Positions 41,786-51,345 of a stretch of DNA of 64,000 nucleotides are shown here, one piece after another. The DNA comes from Sepioteuthis lessoniana. Its lineage: Eukaryota > Mollusca > Cephalopoda > Myopsida > Loliginidae. Numbering within the stretch: the stretch's first letter is position 1; each line of letters opens with the position of its first letter. Below the pieces are notes generated by a model, which ran no database searches, was not told the DNA's origin, and worked only from the letters and a program-made list of their open reading frames with translations. The DNA lies in the NCBI GenBank assembly GCA_963585895.1, contig OY757921.1:80641127-80705126 (forward strand). The letters run 5' to 3'. The translations under genes and the position numbers were made by a program.

Positions 41786-41878
41786 TTTTTTTTAAATTAT
41801 TTGTGATGATCTCCCAAAATAAATTAGTTTTTATTCATTTTTTTTTAAAAATGGAGTTATGTTATCCGAAAAATTAGA

Positions 41879-41890
41879 CTGAAACAAAGA
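41879..41890 (-). promoter_or_regulatory. Candidate splice acceptor upstream of the start codon
   Basis: TCTTTGTTTCAG on the minus strand, 93 bases before the ATG at 41785. It would allow a separate 5' untranslated exon; the candidate at 46842-46573 ends in a GTGAGA donor. A five-codon upstream frame lies between acceptor and ATG. Confidence 0.4.
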
Positions 41891-42795
41891 GTAGCATAAG
41901 TGAAAAGTTTAGTTATTTTTCTATTTATAAGGATAATGTTAAAATTGTTAGTTTTTGTTTCTTCCAGTGTAGAAAGTTTTTTTTTTTTTGTTTTTTGGGA
42001 AATAAATTTTGTTTGCTCTTAGTGGAGTCTAGAATTTAAGTTTTGAAAAACTTTAATGATGGATGTATTCATTATATTTGATGATTACATTGGCAAGAAA
42101 CTGACTGTCATCAAGTATCACTGACTATGCCTATGCAATCTTATATATGCTCAATTGATAATATTGACCACTATATTTATAAATAAAGCAAACTATATAT
42201 ATATATATATGTATGTATGTATGTGTGTGTGTATGTATATACAAAGCTGTTTTAACCTATCGCAGAAGTTGATAATGAATGCAAAAAAAAACGTCCAGCA
42301 ATATTTGACAAAAAACAAATCCTAATCTTGATTGTGTGTTTTGGGGTTTTTTTAAAAGGTAAAAAGTACAAATTCTAATCTTGAGGACATGAAAGAATTT
42401 TTAGTCTGTTATATATATTCCGGTAAAAGTGAAGAAGTTTAAGTCAACTCATTGATCATCACTTGTTTATTGTAAGAGAGAAAAAAAGAAACAAATTCTC
42501 ACAATGAACAGTAAGTAATGACATAATGGTAAGAGTTAGTTGTCCGGGTATTTATAAGAGAATGCGTGAAAGAGAGCAAATGAGAAAGAGGAGGAACAGA
42601 GAAAAAAAAATCAGAGGGTGGAAATATGTGGCTTAATGGGTTATAAAGAGAAGGAGGAGGAGAACAAGAAAAAGTCTGATTAGTTATAGAGGCACTAAGT
42701 AAAGCTTAAATTAGGTTACAAGCAAAAGGTGAGGGTAGGGATATGAAGGTGACAGAGAGGGAAAGTAGATAAAGAATGTGTACACATACATAAGG
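41891..42795. other. Upstream of coding exon 1, low complexity
   Basis: AT-rich, with an (AT)n/(GT)n run at about 42193-42240 and a purine-rich stretch at about 42540-42720 (GAGAA-type). No promoter could be recognised. Confidence 0.5.
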
Positions 42796-42798
42796 GGG

Positions 42799-42955
42799 AA
42801 TCCCTGTGGTATAGTGGCTAACGTGCTGGACTGTAACACCATAGTAAGCAAGTTCAAATTCCAGTTGTACTACTGTTTTCACTTTCAGACCCTTGGGAAA
42901 GATATGAATGGCTTTGGCATTAAATAACACACAAAAGTTGATATGCCATTAAAAA
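42799..42955 (+). repeat. SINE-B, internally deleted
   Basis: TGTGGTATAGTGGCTAACGTG (A box), AAGTTCAAATTCCAG (B box), ACCCTTGGGAAAGATATGAATG joined directly to GCTTTGGCATTAAATAAC and GTTGATATGCCATTAAA. The AGAAGG block is missing. Confidence 0.75.
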
Positions 42956-42956
42956 C

Positions 42957-43098
42957 AAAGGAAGGGTTGAAGAGATTTGAGAAACGATGTGCAAAGTGCA
43001 TGAACTATGTAATGAATATGCAGAATAGCATATACATTTCATGGCTATGGGTCATTCTCTACTTAGTCAGGCTGAGAACTTTTCAGGGCTATTTCTTA
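42957..43098 (+). mobile_element. MITE-M, right half
   Basis: AGATTTGAGAAACGATGTGC, GAATATGCAGAATAGCATATA, CTTAGTCAGGCTGAGAACTTT then TCAGGGC: the right part and terminal repeat of MITE-M. The SINE-B tail joins at its left. Confidence 0.6.
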
Positions 43099-43124
43099 TT
43101 AATTTGTCACAAATCATATATATA

Positions 43125-43405
43125 TATAACGCTCTTCGAATAAATTGAGCTCTTGGTAGCCGTTTAGTGGATATATGTAAACAAAACAAAATAGTGATAC
43201 ATGTGGGCTTAAAATCACTTCACTTACACTAGTTTCTTAGTGGCTGTGCGGTAGAATCTATGGCTGGGGTAAAAGTCAGCCGGGTTTCGATCCCAGCTTT
43301 GAGAATCTCACATGTCTAGCTACACTGAAGAGTTGTGATCCAACAAAAAAGTCTGTCTGTGGATGACTATATCTATCAGTTCACGGACCCATTAAAGGCT
43401 CTGAG
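43125..43405 (+). repeat. SINE-E, copy 1
   Basis: It starts CGCTCTTCGAATAAATTGAGC, then AGTGGCTGTGCGGTAGAATC (A-box like), GGTTTCGATCCCAGC (perfect B box), GTCTAGCTACACTGAAGAG, TTGTGATCCAACAAAAAAG, TCTGTCTGTGGATGAC. The tRNA-like part is preceded by a leader of about 120 bp, shared with 50353-50600. Confidence 0.7.
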
Positions 43406-43534
43406 TGGGTCATTTTTAGGACTACATTTATTTGCCTCACCACAAAGTTAAATATAACACAAGTGAGGTTCCACAAGTGTCTCTTTCACTGGTCATGTAA
43501 CTTGATATGGTCTGGTCATGTGGACTATTTGTCG

Positions 43535-43790
43535 CTGCCTCCCACCAGACAGGACTTGACACAAGGTCAAAAGCCCGAAGGCCGATTAAAGTGGGGGTAA
43601 GGGGGGGAGGTCGGGAACGAGTCCAGACTTGAACCCTGCTGGTCTCTGCTGCTCATCGGCTCACTTGGGGCAATGTGAGCCTGATGAGGCAAGCAGTTTC
43701 ACGAACCCAAATTGGGTCCGGGCACGTATGCCAGATTATGGCTTGAACTAGACACCAAGGTCTAGTTCATGAGGGCTTGTTAGGAATCAT
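43535..43790 (-). repeat. tRNA-like SINE, GC-rich, separate type
   Basis: CACCAGACAGGACTTGACAC, AAGGTCAAAAGCCCGAAGG, then CAGACTTGAACCCTGCTGG, an antisense B box. It shares the GACCTTGTGTCA core with the SINE-A 3' part but has a different, GC-rich body. Confidence 0.5.
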
Positions 43791-43799
43791 ACCTTACAA

Positions 43800-44290
43800 A
43801 AAAATTATCAAAGTTATTTCCCCTGAGGGATAGAGTGGGTGTTACCTCCTATGGACAGTGCATTGTGAGATTGTAGGGATTGGAAGAATGGATACATGTG
43901 AGAGACAATGAAGGGAGACTTGAATTCATTATGACACATGGTAGATGCTCATTTGATGGGTGCAGTCTAAGTTAAAACTGCTTCTTTTCCAGGTCAATAG
44001 ATACACGTCTCTACCTGTGGTTAAATAAATGGATAGAGGGACAAGAGAGGATGCTAAGAAATTCATGCACCCAGAACTACAATCAAATCGGCTGGGTCAG
44101 TGATAAAAAGATTAAGTCAGTGACAAAAAGACTAAGTCTGCTGCTTACGTTATCCATCTCATAGGGCCTATATCTTATAGTATATCAAATCGGTTGATAT
44201 ATTCCTACTCTTTCTCTCTCTCTGGTTGCGACTGCTATCAGATTGGAGAGACAAATAAACCTTTGAATGAAGCAACCAACAGACTCATTT
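43800..44290. other. Flank, nothing recognised
   Basis: Mixed sequence with a CT-rich patch near 44205-44225; no family assigned. Confidence 0.35.
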
Positions 44291-44292
44291 CA

Positions 44293-44483
44293 TGTCCTGT
44301 TTAAGGGTTGACATTACACCTGTATTTACCTTTAGTGCCATGCCAGTGAGGCAATGTTACAAGAACAGTTGGATTTCCTATGAGTATTAGCACTGTGTGA
44401 AATGCAAACAGCCTCATTCAGGATTTGGACTCTGGTAGCCAAGTTCACTTCATACAATGATAACCATCATGCCACAAGTGCAA
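44293..44483 (-). repeat. SINE-A, internally deleted
   Basis: CATTTCATGTCC then TTACCTTTAGTGCCATGCC, GGATTTCCTATGAGTATTAG, GGATTTGGACTCTGG (B box) and AATGATAACCATCATGCCAC (A box). Confidence 0.6.
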
Positions 44484-44620
44484 TGTACATGTTGAGGCAT
44501 CTTATGATCCTCTCCTTTTAGTGCAATAGGGAAGTATTGTCCTGGAGTGGGAATTTCCAGGGCCACAGAGGGCTCATTTGAACCAAGAGCAAAATCTGAC
44601 TAATTCCAGCCTAAATGAAA

Positions 44621-44626
<6 letters not shown>

Positions 44627-44672
<46 letters not shown>

Positions 44673-44682
44673 ATATATATAT
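44627..44682. repeat. (TA)n microsatellite
   Basis: TA run of about 25 units with one GA break. Confidence 0.92.
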
Positions 44683-44820
44683 GTTCGAGTAACACAATGA
44701 TATATCTAAGCTTGTCAAAATATCACTTGCAAACTGAACTAATTTGATTTTAATGGCATCTCAACCCATCTTGGGTTATTATATGCCTAGAGGTTAAAGA
44801 ATTACATTTATTGTACATTC

Positions 44821-45127
44821 GTGTTCTGCCCTCACTTTGACCCTTTTTACCTCCCTTTAGTGACCTTTAATTCAAGAGAGACTTATTTAGTAAAACAACA
44901 TTGTCCTGTGGGTCTTGACTTCTGCTCAGTAGCCTCGCAGAGCAGCCTTATTTTATTCTTCCATCTCTGTCATTCTTGGCGTCAACATTTTTACTGTGCT
45001 GTTGCATGGGTTGTGACAGCCAGGTTAACTAGTCCAAAAATAAAAATACCTGTTGGTTTAATGATGTCTTCAGAGTCTTTATTTTTGGACTAGTTAACCT
45101 GGCTGTCACAACCCATGTGACAGCAAA
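44821..45127. mobile_element. 307 bp insertion with a perfect 40 bp palindrome
   Basis: Flanked by the 4-mer ATTC (44817-44820, 45128-45131). It begins GTGTTCTGCCCTCACTTTGACC and ends GTGACAGCAAA. The right part holds two 40-base arms in perfect inverted order (45005-45044, 45078-45117) around a 33-base loop. The TGTT...TTTGACC start recalls the solo LTRs of this window, but no relationship is proven. Confidence 0.55.
45005..45117. repeat. Perfect inverted repeat, 40 bp arms, 33 bp spacer
   Basis: The left arm begins CATGGGTTGTGACAGCCAGG and ends CCAAAAATAAA; the right arm is its exact complement, ending AACCCATG. No mismatch in 40 positions, which implies a recent origin or gene-conversion-like maintenance. 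Confidence 0.92.
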
Positions 45128-45272
45128 ATTCATATTTACATTTCTCTGTAGTTGTTTAAGAGTTTTTTGTACACAGATATATATCAAGTATTTCTATCTA
45201 AAGAAATCATTTACACACAGTTGTATGGTTTTAAGTAACTAATAATAATCCTTAGTAAACAATTATAGCTTT

Positions 45273-46468
45273 CAAGTGGTTGGTTGTGTTTTATAGCATA
45301 TCAACCCTAGTGGGTTATTTAATGCCACATCCTGTTTATACATATGATTTTTAAGTGAATAGTTTGTAAGTAAAATTCTTTAAATGAGCCAAAGCTCATT
45401 TGTTTGCACACAGTTAAATGGTTTCAAGTAATACAATCTAAAACTAATAGTTCTATTAGCACACAGTTAAATAGTTTCCAGTATTGTAAGTAGATGATTT
45501 GACCCATAGACAATGTTATATTCTTATATGCCGTATCATGACGACACAATAATTAAGACGCAGAGACAAAGACAGACGTACGCAATGATAAAGACGCAGG
45601 AAGACTTCTTTAACAAAATATATACCTCTCACTTTATTGCAAAGGTTTGAAAGGGTTGTTCAAGGTTTGTGTGTGAGAGGGAGCTGGAGACCGAACATAA
45701 ACTGCAATATTTTGACCCCTCACTCTTATGGCCGTCACGTTGTGTCTTTCTTGTTCTCCTGATGCTCAACCGGAGGTCCAGAGGCCCACTCTGCTGGGTG
45801 ATGGCTTTCTTTACGGCATCTTATCAGCATCTTCTCCGGACCTCAACTCATCAGGGCCCCAGGCCCCTTCGGCCTGGTGTGGCTTTCCCTACCACACTCA
45901 TCTCCACTGGAACTCAAACTCAACTGGCTCGTCGAACCCAACTGCCAACTGCCCCTGCCACTGCCAACTGCCTCAACTTCCGTCTTGACTGCGTTATATA
46001 ATAGTTCAATGCCTACACGATCGCCCACTCGATCTTTGAAATCGAATGTTTAATCGTCATTAAGCGGAAAGGTCACTCTCTTCCGGTGCATCAGTCTATG
46101 AGTGTATCATGGGCTTTACCTTGTCCCATTTCATCAGCCAATTTCCGCCCACGCAATTTCCTCTCCTAACTGCCATCGGAATGTGTCACTTCCTTCTGGT
46201 GCATCACCTTGGAATAGCATTTTTTGGGCCAGGTCGAAGGTCAAAACATAACAATATGACCCAAACAGATACGACAACCCCAGGTTAAAATGGAAGTGGG
46301 AGTAATGTTAATGAAGAGGTACTCCACTTTTTCCAAAGCTCTAGGACTGGTACCTCACTATCAGTTGCAGTATAGCATCATATCCAAGACATTTATTGGT
46401 GGGGGTTATACTCCTGTTTCTGCAAAGTTGGTATATTGTACACCTTTAACTGACTGAGCTGGAGACTG
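45273..46468 (-). repeat. Retroposon D split by a solo LTR
   Basis: Tail (GTTTTATAGCATATCAACCC, GTGGGTTATTTAATGCC), VNTR and TTTGACCCATAGA to about 45513; the head resumes at 46254 (GACCCAAACAGATACGAC, GAAGTGGGAGTAATG, AACTGACTGAGCTGG). Confidence 0.75.
45514..46253 (-). mobile_element. Solo LTR (TGTTATA...), 740 bp
   Basis: Same family as 33023-33697 in opposite orientation: TGTTATG-type start at the 46253 end, poly(A) signal near 45634 on the minus strand, TATAACA at the 45514 end. It has one stretch longer than its sister. Target duplication not clear. Its several open frames on both strands overlap the LTR and are not genes. Fossil; inserted in a D element. Confidence 0.75.
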
Positions 46469-46572
46469 ATTGGGTAAAATTGGTTTTATCAGTTTTATCA
46501 TAAATTAACTTTATCACTTTCAAAATCATTCCTTTGAAAAAAACCGCACACTTAGGAAAATATTGTTCTCAC

Positions 46573-46842
46573 CTGGAAATAGTACAGGAAGTCTTCAACT
46601 GACACTATCTTCAATTAGTTCATCCCAATTTGTTGCATGTTCTCAGGAGTTTCCAAATGAGAACCATGGAAGCCTGGTTTTCATTTTGGGGAACAGGTGT
46701 AAGAAATATAACAATGCTGTAGTAGACATCTTCAGTGATGTAACGCTAAAGATTTTGAGGGGTTTCAGTCTTACAAGATTAGACGCCTTCACCTCACTAA
46801 CCTCATCTGGTTTGGTCGGACCCTGACGTTCATACCACAAAC
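46573..46842 (-). other. Candidate non-coding or unknown exon
   Basis: On the minus strand the block is preceded by TGGCATAGCAG (acceptor) and followed by CTATTTCCAG then GTGAGAAC (a strong donor). It is less AT-rich than its flanks and free of recognised repeats. The minus frame is open for about 65 codons and then stops; the plus frame is open too. It could be the 5' untranslated exon of the NIDO gene, 4.7 kb upstream of coding exon 1, or a relic of something else. Confidence 0.3.
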
Positions 46843-46934
46843 CTGCTATGCCAACTGCCGTTTAGAACTCCAAGAAAAAAAAAGAAGAAAAAGAACGTAG
46901 AAATAGTTACAAGGAATCAGATTAGTGGAATATC

Positions 46935-47897
46935 AGTTTGGCCTGGTTTATTCAATGGCATATCAACTCCTTATGGGTTATTCAATGTTAAAATTTGATT
47001 AATTTTGAAATAATCAATTGTACTCATAAGTATATTTTCAATGTTCGAATGCATTTTTTAAAAAGCTTACTTTAGTTATTTGTCAATAATTATTTGTTTA
47101 CACAGTGATATAATATCAAGTATTTTCATCTAATACAAATAATTTGCACAGTTTAAAATATACCTATGTGATACTAATAATTGATACATAATTATATAGT
47201 AACTATTCTAATTAAATAATCATTTGTCTGCATAGTTATACGGTTTCACATATTTCTATTTAACACTGATAATTAGCAAACATTTATATGGTTTCAAATA
47301 ACTAATAATAATAATCCTAAGTAAATAATTATAGCTTTAAGTAACGATAAATACAAGTAATCTATAAGTAAAGTTGGTGACCATAGTCGAGGGTGACTCA
47401 AAGGCTCCCTTTTCAACACCATGGTGTAGGGAAGGGCACCACTCCATTCCCGGGATTGCTCCACTTTACCCTTGATCCTTGCCTTATAATGCTAAGTGTT
47501 AAATAAGGCAGCACCAAGTACCATTTTTTGAGTCTTTGGTATGACTCAACCTGGGATTGAACCTAGTCTCCCGGACCATTGGCAAACACTCTACTCATTA
47601 GACCAATAGCCCGGTTAAGTAATCGATACACAGTTATATAGTATCAAGTATTTCAATTTAATTTGAATAATTTTGAAACGGATCTATTTGACACATAGAT
47701 GAGACCCTAACAGGTGTTACAATTCTGGGTCAAAGTGGATCTGGGAGTAATGATAATAGAAGGGTGACTTTACACTCCCCAGAGCTCCAGAAATAAAGCC
47801 TCATCACCGGATGTAGTTTAATATCATATCCAAAACACCGCATTAGGGTATCTTAACCCTTTGCAGAGAATGCAGTTAGCATATTCCAAGGTTGTCA
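46935..47897 (-). repeat. Retroposon D2 split by SINE-C
   Basis: AATGGCATATCAACTCCTTATG, then VNTR units to about 47360; units resume at 47618 (CGATACACAGTTATATAG), then head (GATGAGACCCTAACAGGTG, GGATCTGGGAGTAATG, GCAGTTAGCATATTCC). Confidence 0.75.
47362..47617 (-). repeat. SINE-C, full length
   Basis: AAAGTTGGTGACCATAGTCG, GGTGTAGGGAAGGGC, TTGCTCCACTTTACCC, TGACTCAACCTGGGATTG, CCATTGGCAAACACTC, TCATTAGACCAATAG. Confidence 0.88.
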
Positions 47898-48130
47898 GAG
47901 GAGTTAGGAGGTTGTGGTACCGCAGGAGTTTCTTATAAGTCAAAAACCTTCTTCATAAAGACTGTATGTAAAAAGTAATGCGACAGATAATTTTTATTTT
48001 TTATTTTTCAGGCTGGCAACCCCGACTGAAAAGCAGCAAATCGATGTTAATCTATTATTAGACATTATCACAGTCAAATGTTCATCAGATCTGAAGAGTC
48101 CTCACTTTAGTTGAATTTTTCACCCAGTTT
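47898..48130. other. Nothing recognised
   Basis: Includes GCAACCCCGACTGAAAAGCAG near 48016 (mariner-like look) without further support. Confidence 0.3.
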
Positions 48131-48134
48131 GCTT

Positions 48135-48530
48135 AGAATATGCTGACTATATTCTCTCTGGAGGGGCAAGAACACCTCTCAGGAAAGGGGGCTCCAGAGT
48201 ATGACACTAAACTGCATCAAAAGGTGAAACTCAGTTCTGAAGATCTGAAGAGTGTGGAGTATCCATTTATTGCCATTACTCCCAGGTCCACTCTGACCCA
48301 GAGTGATTGTACTTGTTAGGGTCCAGTCTATGGGTCAAATAAATTTATTTAGAAATTATTTGTAATTCTTAATAGGATTGTGAGCAAAAAAATTAAAAAA
48401 ATTTAACAACTACACAAAAAGCGTAAATGGGAAATGTACAGTGAATGCAATTCCCTAATCTCAAGGCATGAAATAACTCGAGACAGGTTGATATGCCATT
48501 GAAATCAATCTATCAATTCAGTTGAATTTT
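48135..48530 (+). repeat. Retroposon D2, complete
   Basis: Head (CTGACTATATTCTCTCTGG, CCAGAGTATGACACTAAACTG), TACTCCCAGGTCCACTCTG, short VNTR, tail with ATTCCCTAATCTCAAGGC, GTTGATATGCCATTGAAATC. Confidence 0.75.
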
Positions 48531-48938
48531 CCTCAAATTTGTGAAGTAACAGGTCCGCCAGAATGACATTTGTCTTCCATGATTTCTCAACTATCCAAAA
48601 ATGTCTCATGCCACCGAAAAACCCATGCTCAGAATAAAACTTGATCACCACAAGCCTGTATTAACTTGTTAAACGTTTGCAATATTATCTTGAAGTTTGG
48701 CATAGAATTTGATATTGTGTTCTATTTTTTGTGATTCACTCAACTAAATATACTTTTAATAATGCAAGATTATGCAGCCAACCATAAATTTTAAGAGGTA
48801 AACGTAAACCAGATGTTTTCAAACATGTTCAAGGTTAAGATTGATCAGATGACTTAATTTTTTTTTTTTAGAAATCAGAGTTGCTGATCTGAAGAAGAAA
48901 AAAAAAAATCAATCTCATTATTTTCAATAAGTTCAAAA
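48531..48938. other. Nothing recognised
   Basis: AT-rich flank with A and T tracts. Confidence 0.4.
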
Positions 48939-48940
48939 GT

Positions 48941-49162
48941 AAAGTTGGCGACCATAGTCGAGGATGACCCAATAGCTCCCTTTTCAATAGCTACTATACC
49001 ATGTGTAGGAGAGGGTGCTACTCCTTTCCCTGGATTGCTCCACTTTACCCTTGATCCTTACCTTATAATGCTGGGTGTTAAGCAAGGTAGCATCAAGTAC
49101 CATTTTTGAGTCTTTGATATGACTCGACCTGGAATTGAACCCAGGTCTCCCGGCCATTAAAA
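48941..49162 (-). repeat. SINE-C, 5' end short
   Basis: AAAGTTGGCGACCATAGTCG, TTTCAATAGCTACTATACC, CCTGGATTGCTCCACTTTACC, TGACTCGACCTGGAATTG, GGTCTCCCGGCCATT, where it ends before the A box. Confidence 0.85.
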
Positions 49163-49204
49163 TAAATAAAATAAAATAAAGCAATGAACAACAAAATGCA
49201 AATA

Positions 49205-49450
49205 GGTTTCAGTTTCTTTGTCTGATGGCATATCAACCTTAGCAGATTATTTAATGCTAAAGCCATCCTTCTAGAAGAACTGCAGTGATGCTATTTAATC
49301 CATAGCTGGGAAGATAAAGGGGTTCATACCTTTCCCAAGGGTATTTATGCGAAAGTGAACGTGATAGTACAACTGGAGTTTGAACTCGCTTACTACAATT
49401 CTGCAGTCCAGTGCTTTAACCATTATGCCAAGAGGACACCTCCTGCAAAT
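49205..49450 (-). repeat. SINE-B, full length
   Basis: TTTCTTTGTCTGATGGC, ATATCAACCTTAGCAGATT, CCATCCTTCTAGAAGAAC, TTCATACCTTTCCCAAGGG, AGTTTGAACTCGC, CCATTATGCCAAGAGG. Confidence 0.82.
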
Positions 49451-50350
49451 TAGTAAACTCAAGTGAGAGAAAGTATTAAATCTAATAATCCATATATTGA
49501 TATTTACTGATTTTGAGTAAGGGCTGCTAAAATCCACTAATGTGAGGGCAAATTTCATTACACCAGTTGGAGTTTGTAAGATGAGTTAACTAACTACAAG
49601 TAGGACTTGAATAACAACTAATGGAGTTGGACTCACAAAGCAGGCCAACCAACATAGCAATTTGCCAAGATTAGCTTAGTATAACACAAAGCCATTGGTG
49701 TGGGATATCCAAGGGGGATTTGAACTCACTATAGTAGTTATGGTCACTAAGATGTCCATAATCTAAATAATAATTAACGCCCTCTGATTGAGAATAAAAA
49801 TTAATAAAAAAAGAAGTACATATTTAAAGTATCCACATAAATTCTGCTCAGTCCTCTCAAAGGAAGGTCAGTCAGCTTGAAAGAAAGAAAAAAGATTGGC
49901 TGAGTAGTAGAAAATAATCATATTTATAGCATGCACTATTAATCTGGGCAAATAAGAATGAAAATGTATAAAGAAAGAAAAAGATTTTTTCTTTTACTAA
50001 AAACAAGAAAAAAAGAAAATGTGAAAACAAAGAAAATGCAAAAAAAAAAATCAAAATGAAAAAAGGAAAGAAAAAGGAAAAAAAAGTATCTTTTTATATT
50101 TGTGAAAAGAAGGATAATGTAAAAAAAAAAAAGAAAGAAAAAGTATAAAGAAAGAAAGAACGTATGAATGAATGAATGAAAAAGTATATATTATATAGTA
50201 CTGTCTGCGACACTTGATTTTATATATATATATATATATGTATATATGATACAAAAAAAACAATCTGTCAGTGGATGACAATATATACACTTCCCCATGG
50301 AGGTTGAGCACTCTGGTGAAGGAATTTACAGCTGCCGCTCACATAATGCA
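49451..50350. repeat. Low-complexity A- and purine-rich flank
   Basis: About 49870-50170 is dominated by AAAGAAA-type sequence, with a short TA run at 50220-50240. About 50255-50300 carries the SINE-E 3' end (AAACAATCTGTCAGTGGATG). Hydrophobic frames here are T-tract artefacts. Confidence 0.6.
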
Positions 50351-50352
50351 AA

Positions 50353-50605
50353 GCTCTTCGAACGAATTGAGCACTCTGGTATCAGGTAAGGTATAAAATG
50401 TAAACAAACGAATGCTACTACTTAATACCTTATAATTCCCGAGCTGACGTGGTACACTTGTTGGCTGAGCGGAATGATACTAAGTCTAACGTATAGTTGG
50501 GTGGGTTTTGATCCCAGCTTTAAGCGTTCTGTGTGTCTAGCCACACTGAAGAGTTGTGATATAATGAAACAGTCTGTCTGTGGATGACAATATATATATA
50601 TATAT
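50353..50605 (+). repeat. SINE-E, copy 2
   Basis: CTCTTCGAACGAATTGAGCAC, TTGTTGGCTGAGCGGAATG (A-box like), GGGTTTTGATCCCAGC (B box), GTGTCTAGCCACACTGAAGAG, CAGTCTGTCTGTGGATGAC, then (TA)n. A second 3' end just upstream suggests two insertions in a row. Confidence 0.75.
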
Positions 50606-50789
50606 ATATACTTATGGAGCAGCAGCATTTAAAGATTATGAATTCAACTACTTACAATCCACTCATCTATCATGTTTCTTTATTGGTTGGGAGAGAGAGA
50701 AAAACTAAGGTGTTGAAGTTCATGCCTTTTTCCACTGTATAATTTTTGGTATTTAAATGTAACAGCTCAGTTTTTTTTTAAATTCTGAA

Positions 50790-50915
50790 ACTAGTTTGGT
50801 TTGGTTTCTTTGTTTAATGGTATATCAACCTTCATGGGTTATTAAATGCCAAAGCTATCCTTGTAGAAGAACAGTTGTGGTACTATTTAATCCATAGCTG
50901 GGGAAAAAAGGGCTG
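50790..50915 (-). repeat. SINE-B, 5'-truncated
   Basis: GTTTGGTTTCTTTGTTTAATGG, TATCAACCTTCATGGG, AAAGCTATCCTTGTAGAAG, TTTAATCCATAGCTGGGG, where it ends. Confidence 0.75.
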
Positions 50916-51119
50916 AAAATGAAATTTACTCTTATCCGGAGGATAAATATTACAATTCTATATCATTTTTTTTGTAGATTACCTCAGAAATATCAAACTT
51001 TTTCTTATTGTGCTATTCTGGACAAGCATCGAAATGAAGGCATGTTAAAGTCTAAGTGGATGGGGGGGGGACTAAGATATAAATAAATTGTTTTATATGC
51101 AAAGTCAAGAAGAGGAAGA

Positions 51120-51345
51120 GTTATTGGTTTGGTTTCTTTGTTTAATAGCATATAAACCTTCCTGGGATGGATGGATGTTTTTGGTTTTATGGCATATCAA
51201 CCACAGTGGGTCATTCAATGCCGAACACAGGTTATACATATATATGATATGTATAATTTGAAAACAAATAGTTTATGGGTAGCAAAGTTTAAATCAGCAA
51301 AGCTCACTTAGTAGTAATACATGGTCAAACTGATTTCAAGCACTT
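51120..51345 (-). repeat. SINE-B tail scrap and D tail with one VNTR unit
   Basis: TTGGTTTCTTTGTTTAATAGC (SINE-B end), then GGTTTTATGGCATATCAACC, GTGGGTCATTCAATGCC (D tail). The D body is interrupted by the LINE piece that follows. Confidence 0.55.

Larger units (their letters stand above)
44740..45272 (-). repeat. Retroposon D2 split by a 307 bp insertion
   Basis: D2 tail TTTAATGGCATCTCAACCC, CTTGGGTTATTATATGCC, ATTTATTGTACATTC to 44820; D2 resumes at 45128 with ATTCATATTTACATTTCTC and VNTR-like units. Confidence 0.7.

Noticed and set aside
17804-41785. Assignment of the gene to plexin-domain-containing proteins or nidogen
   Set aside because: The SN-V-PG-W-FRID ending and GYNGGDG block fit the NIDO family, but the PSI, EGF and other modules of those proteins are missing, so no gene name is given.
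45669-46028. Several overlapping open frames on both strands
   Set aside because: They lie inside a solo LTR; the GC-richer sequence lacks stops by composition.
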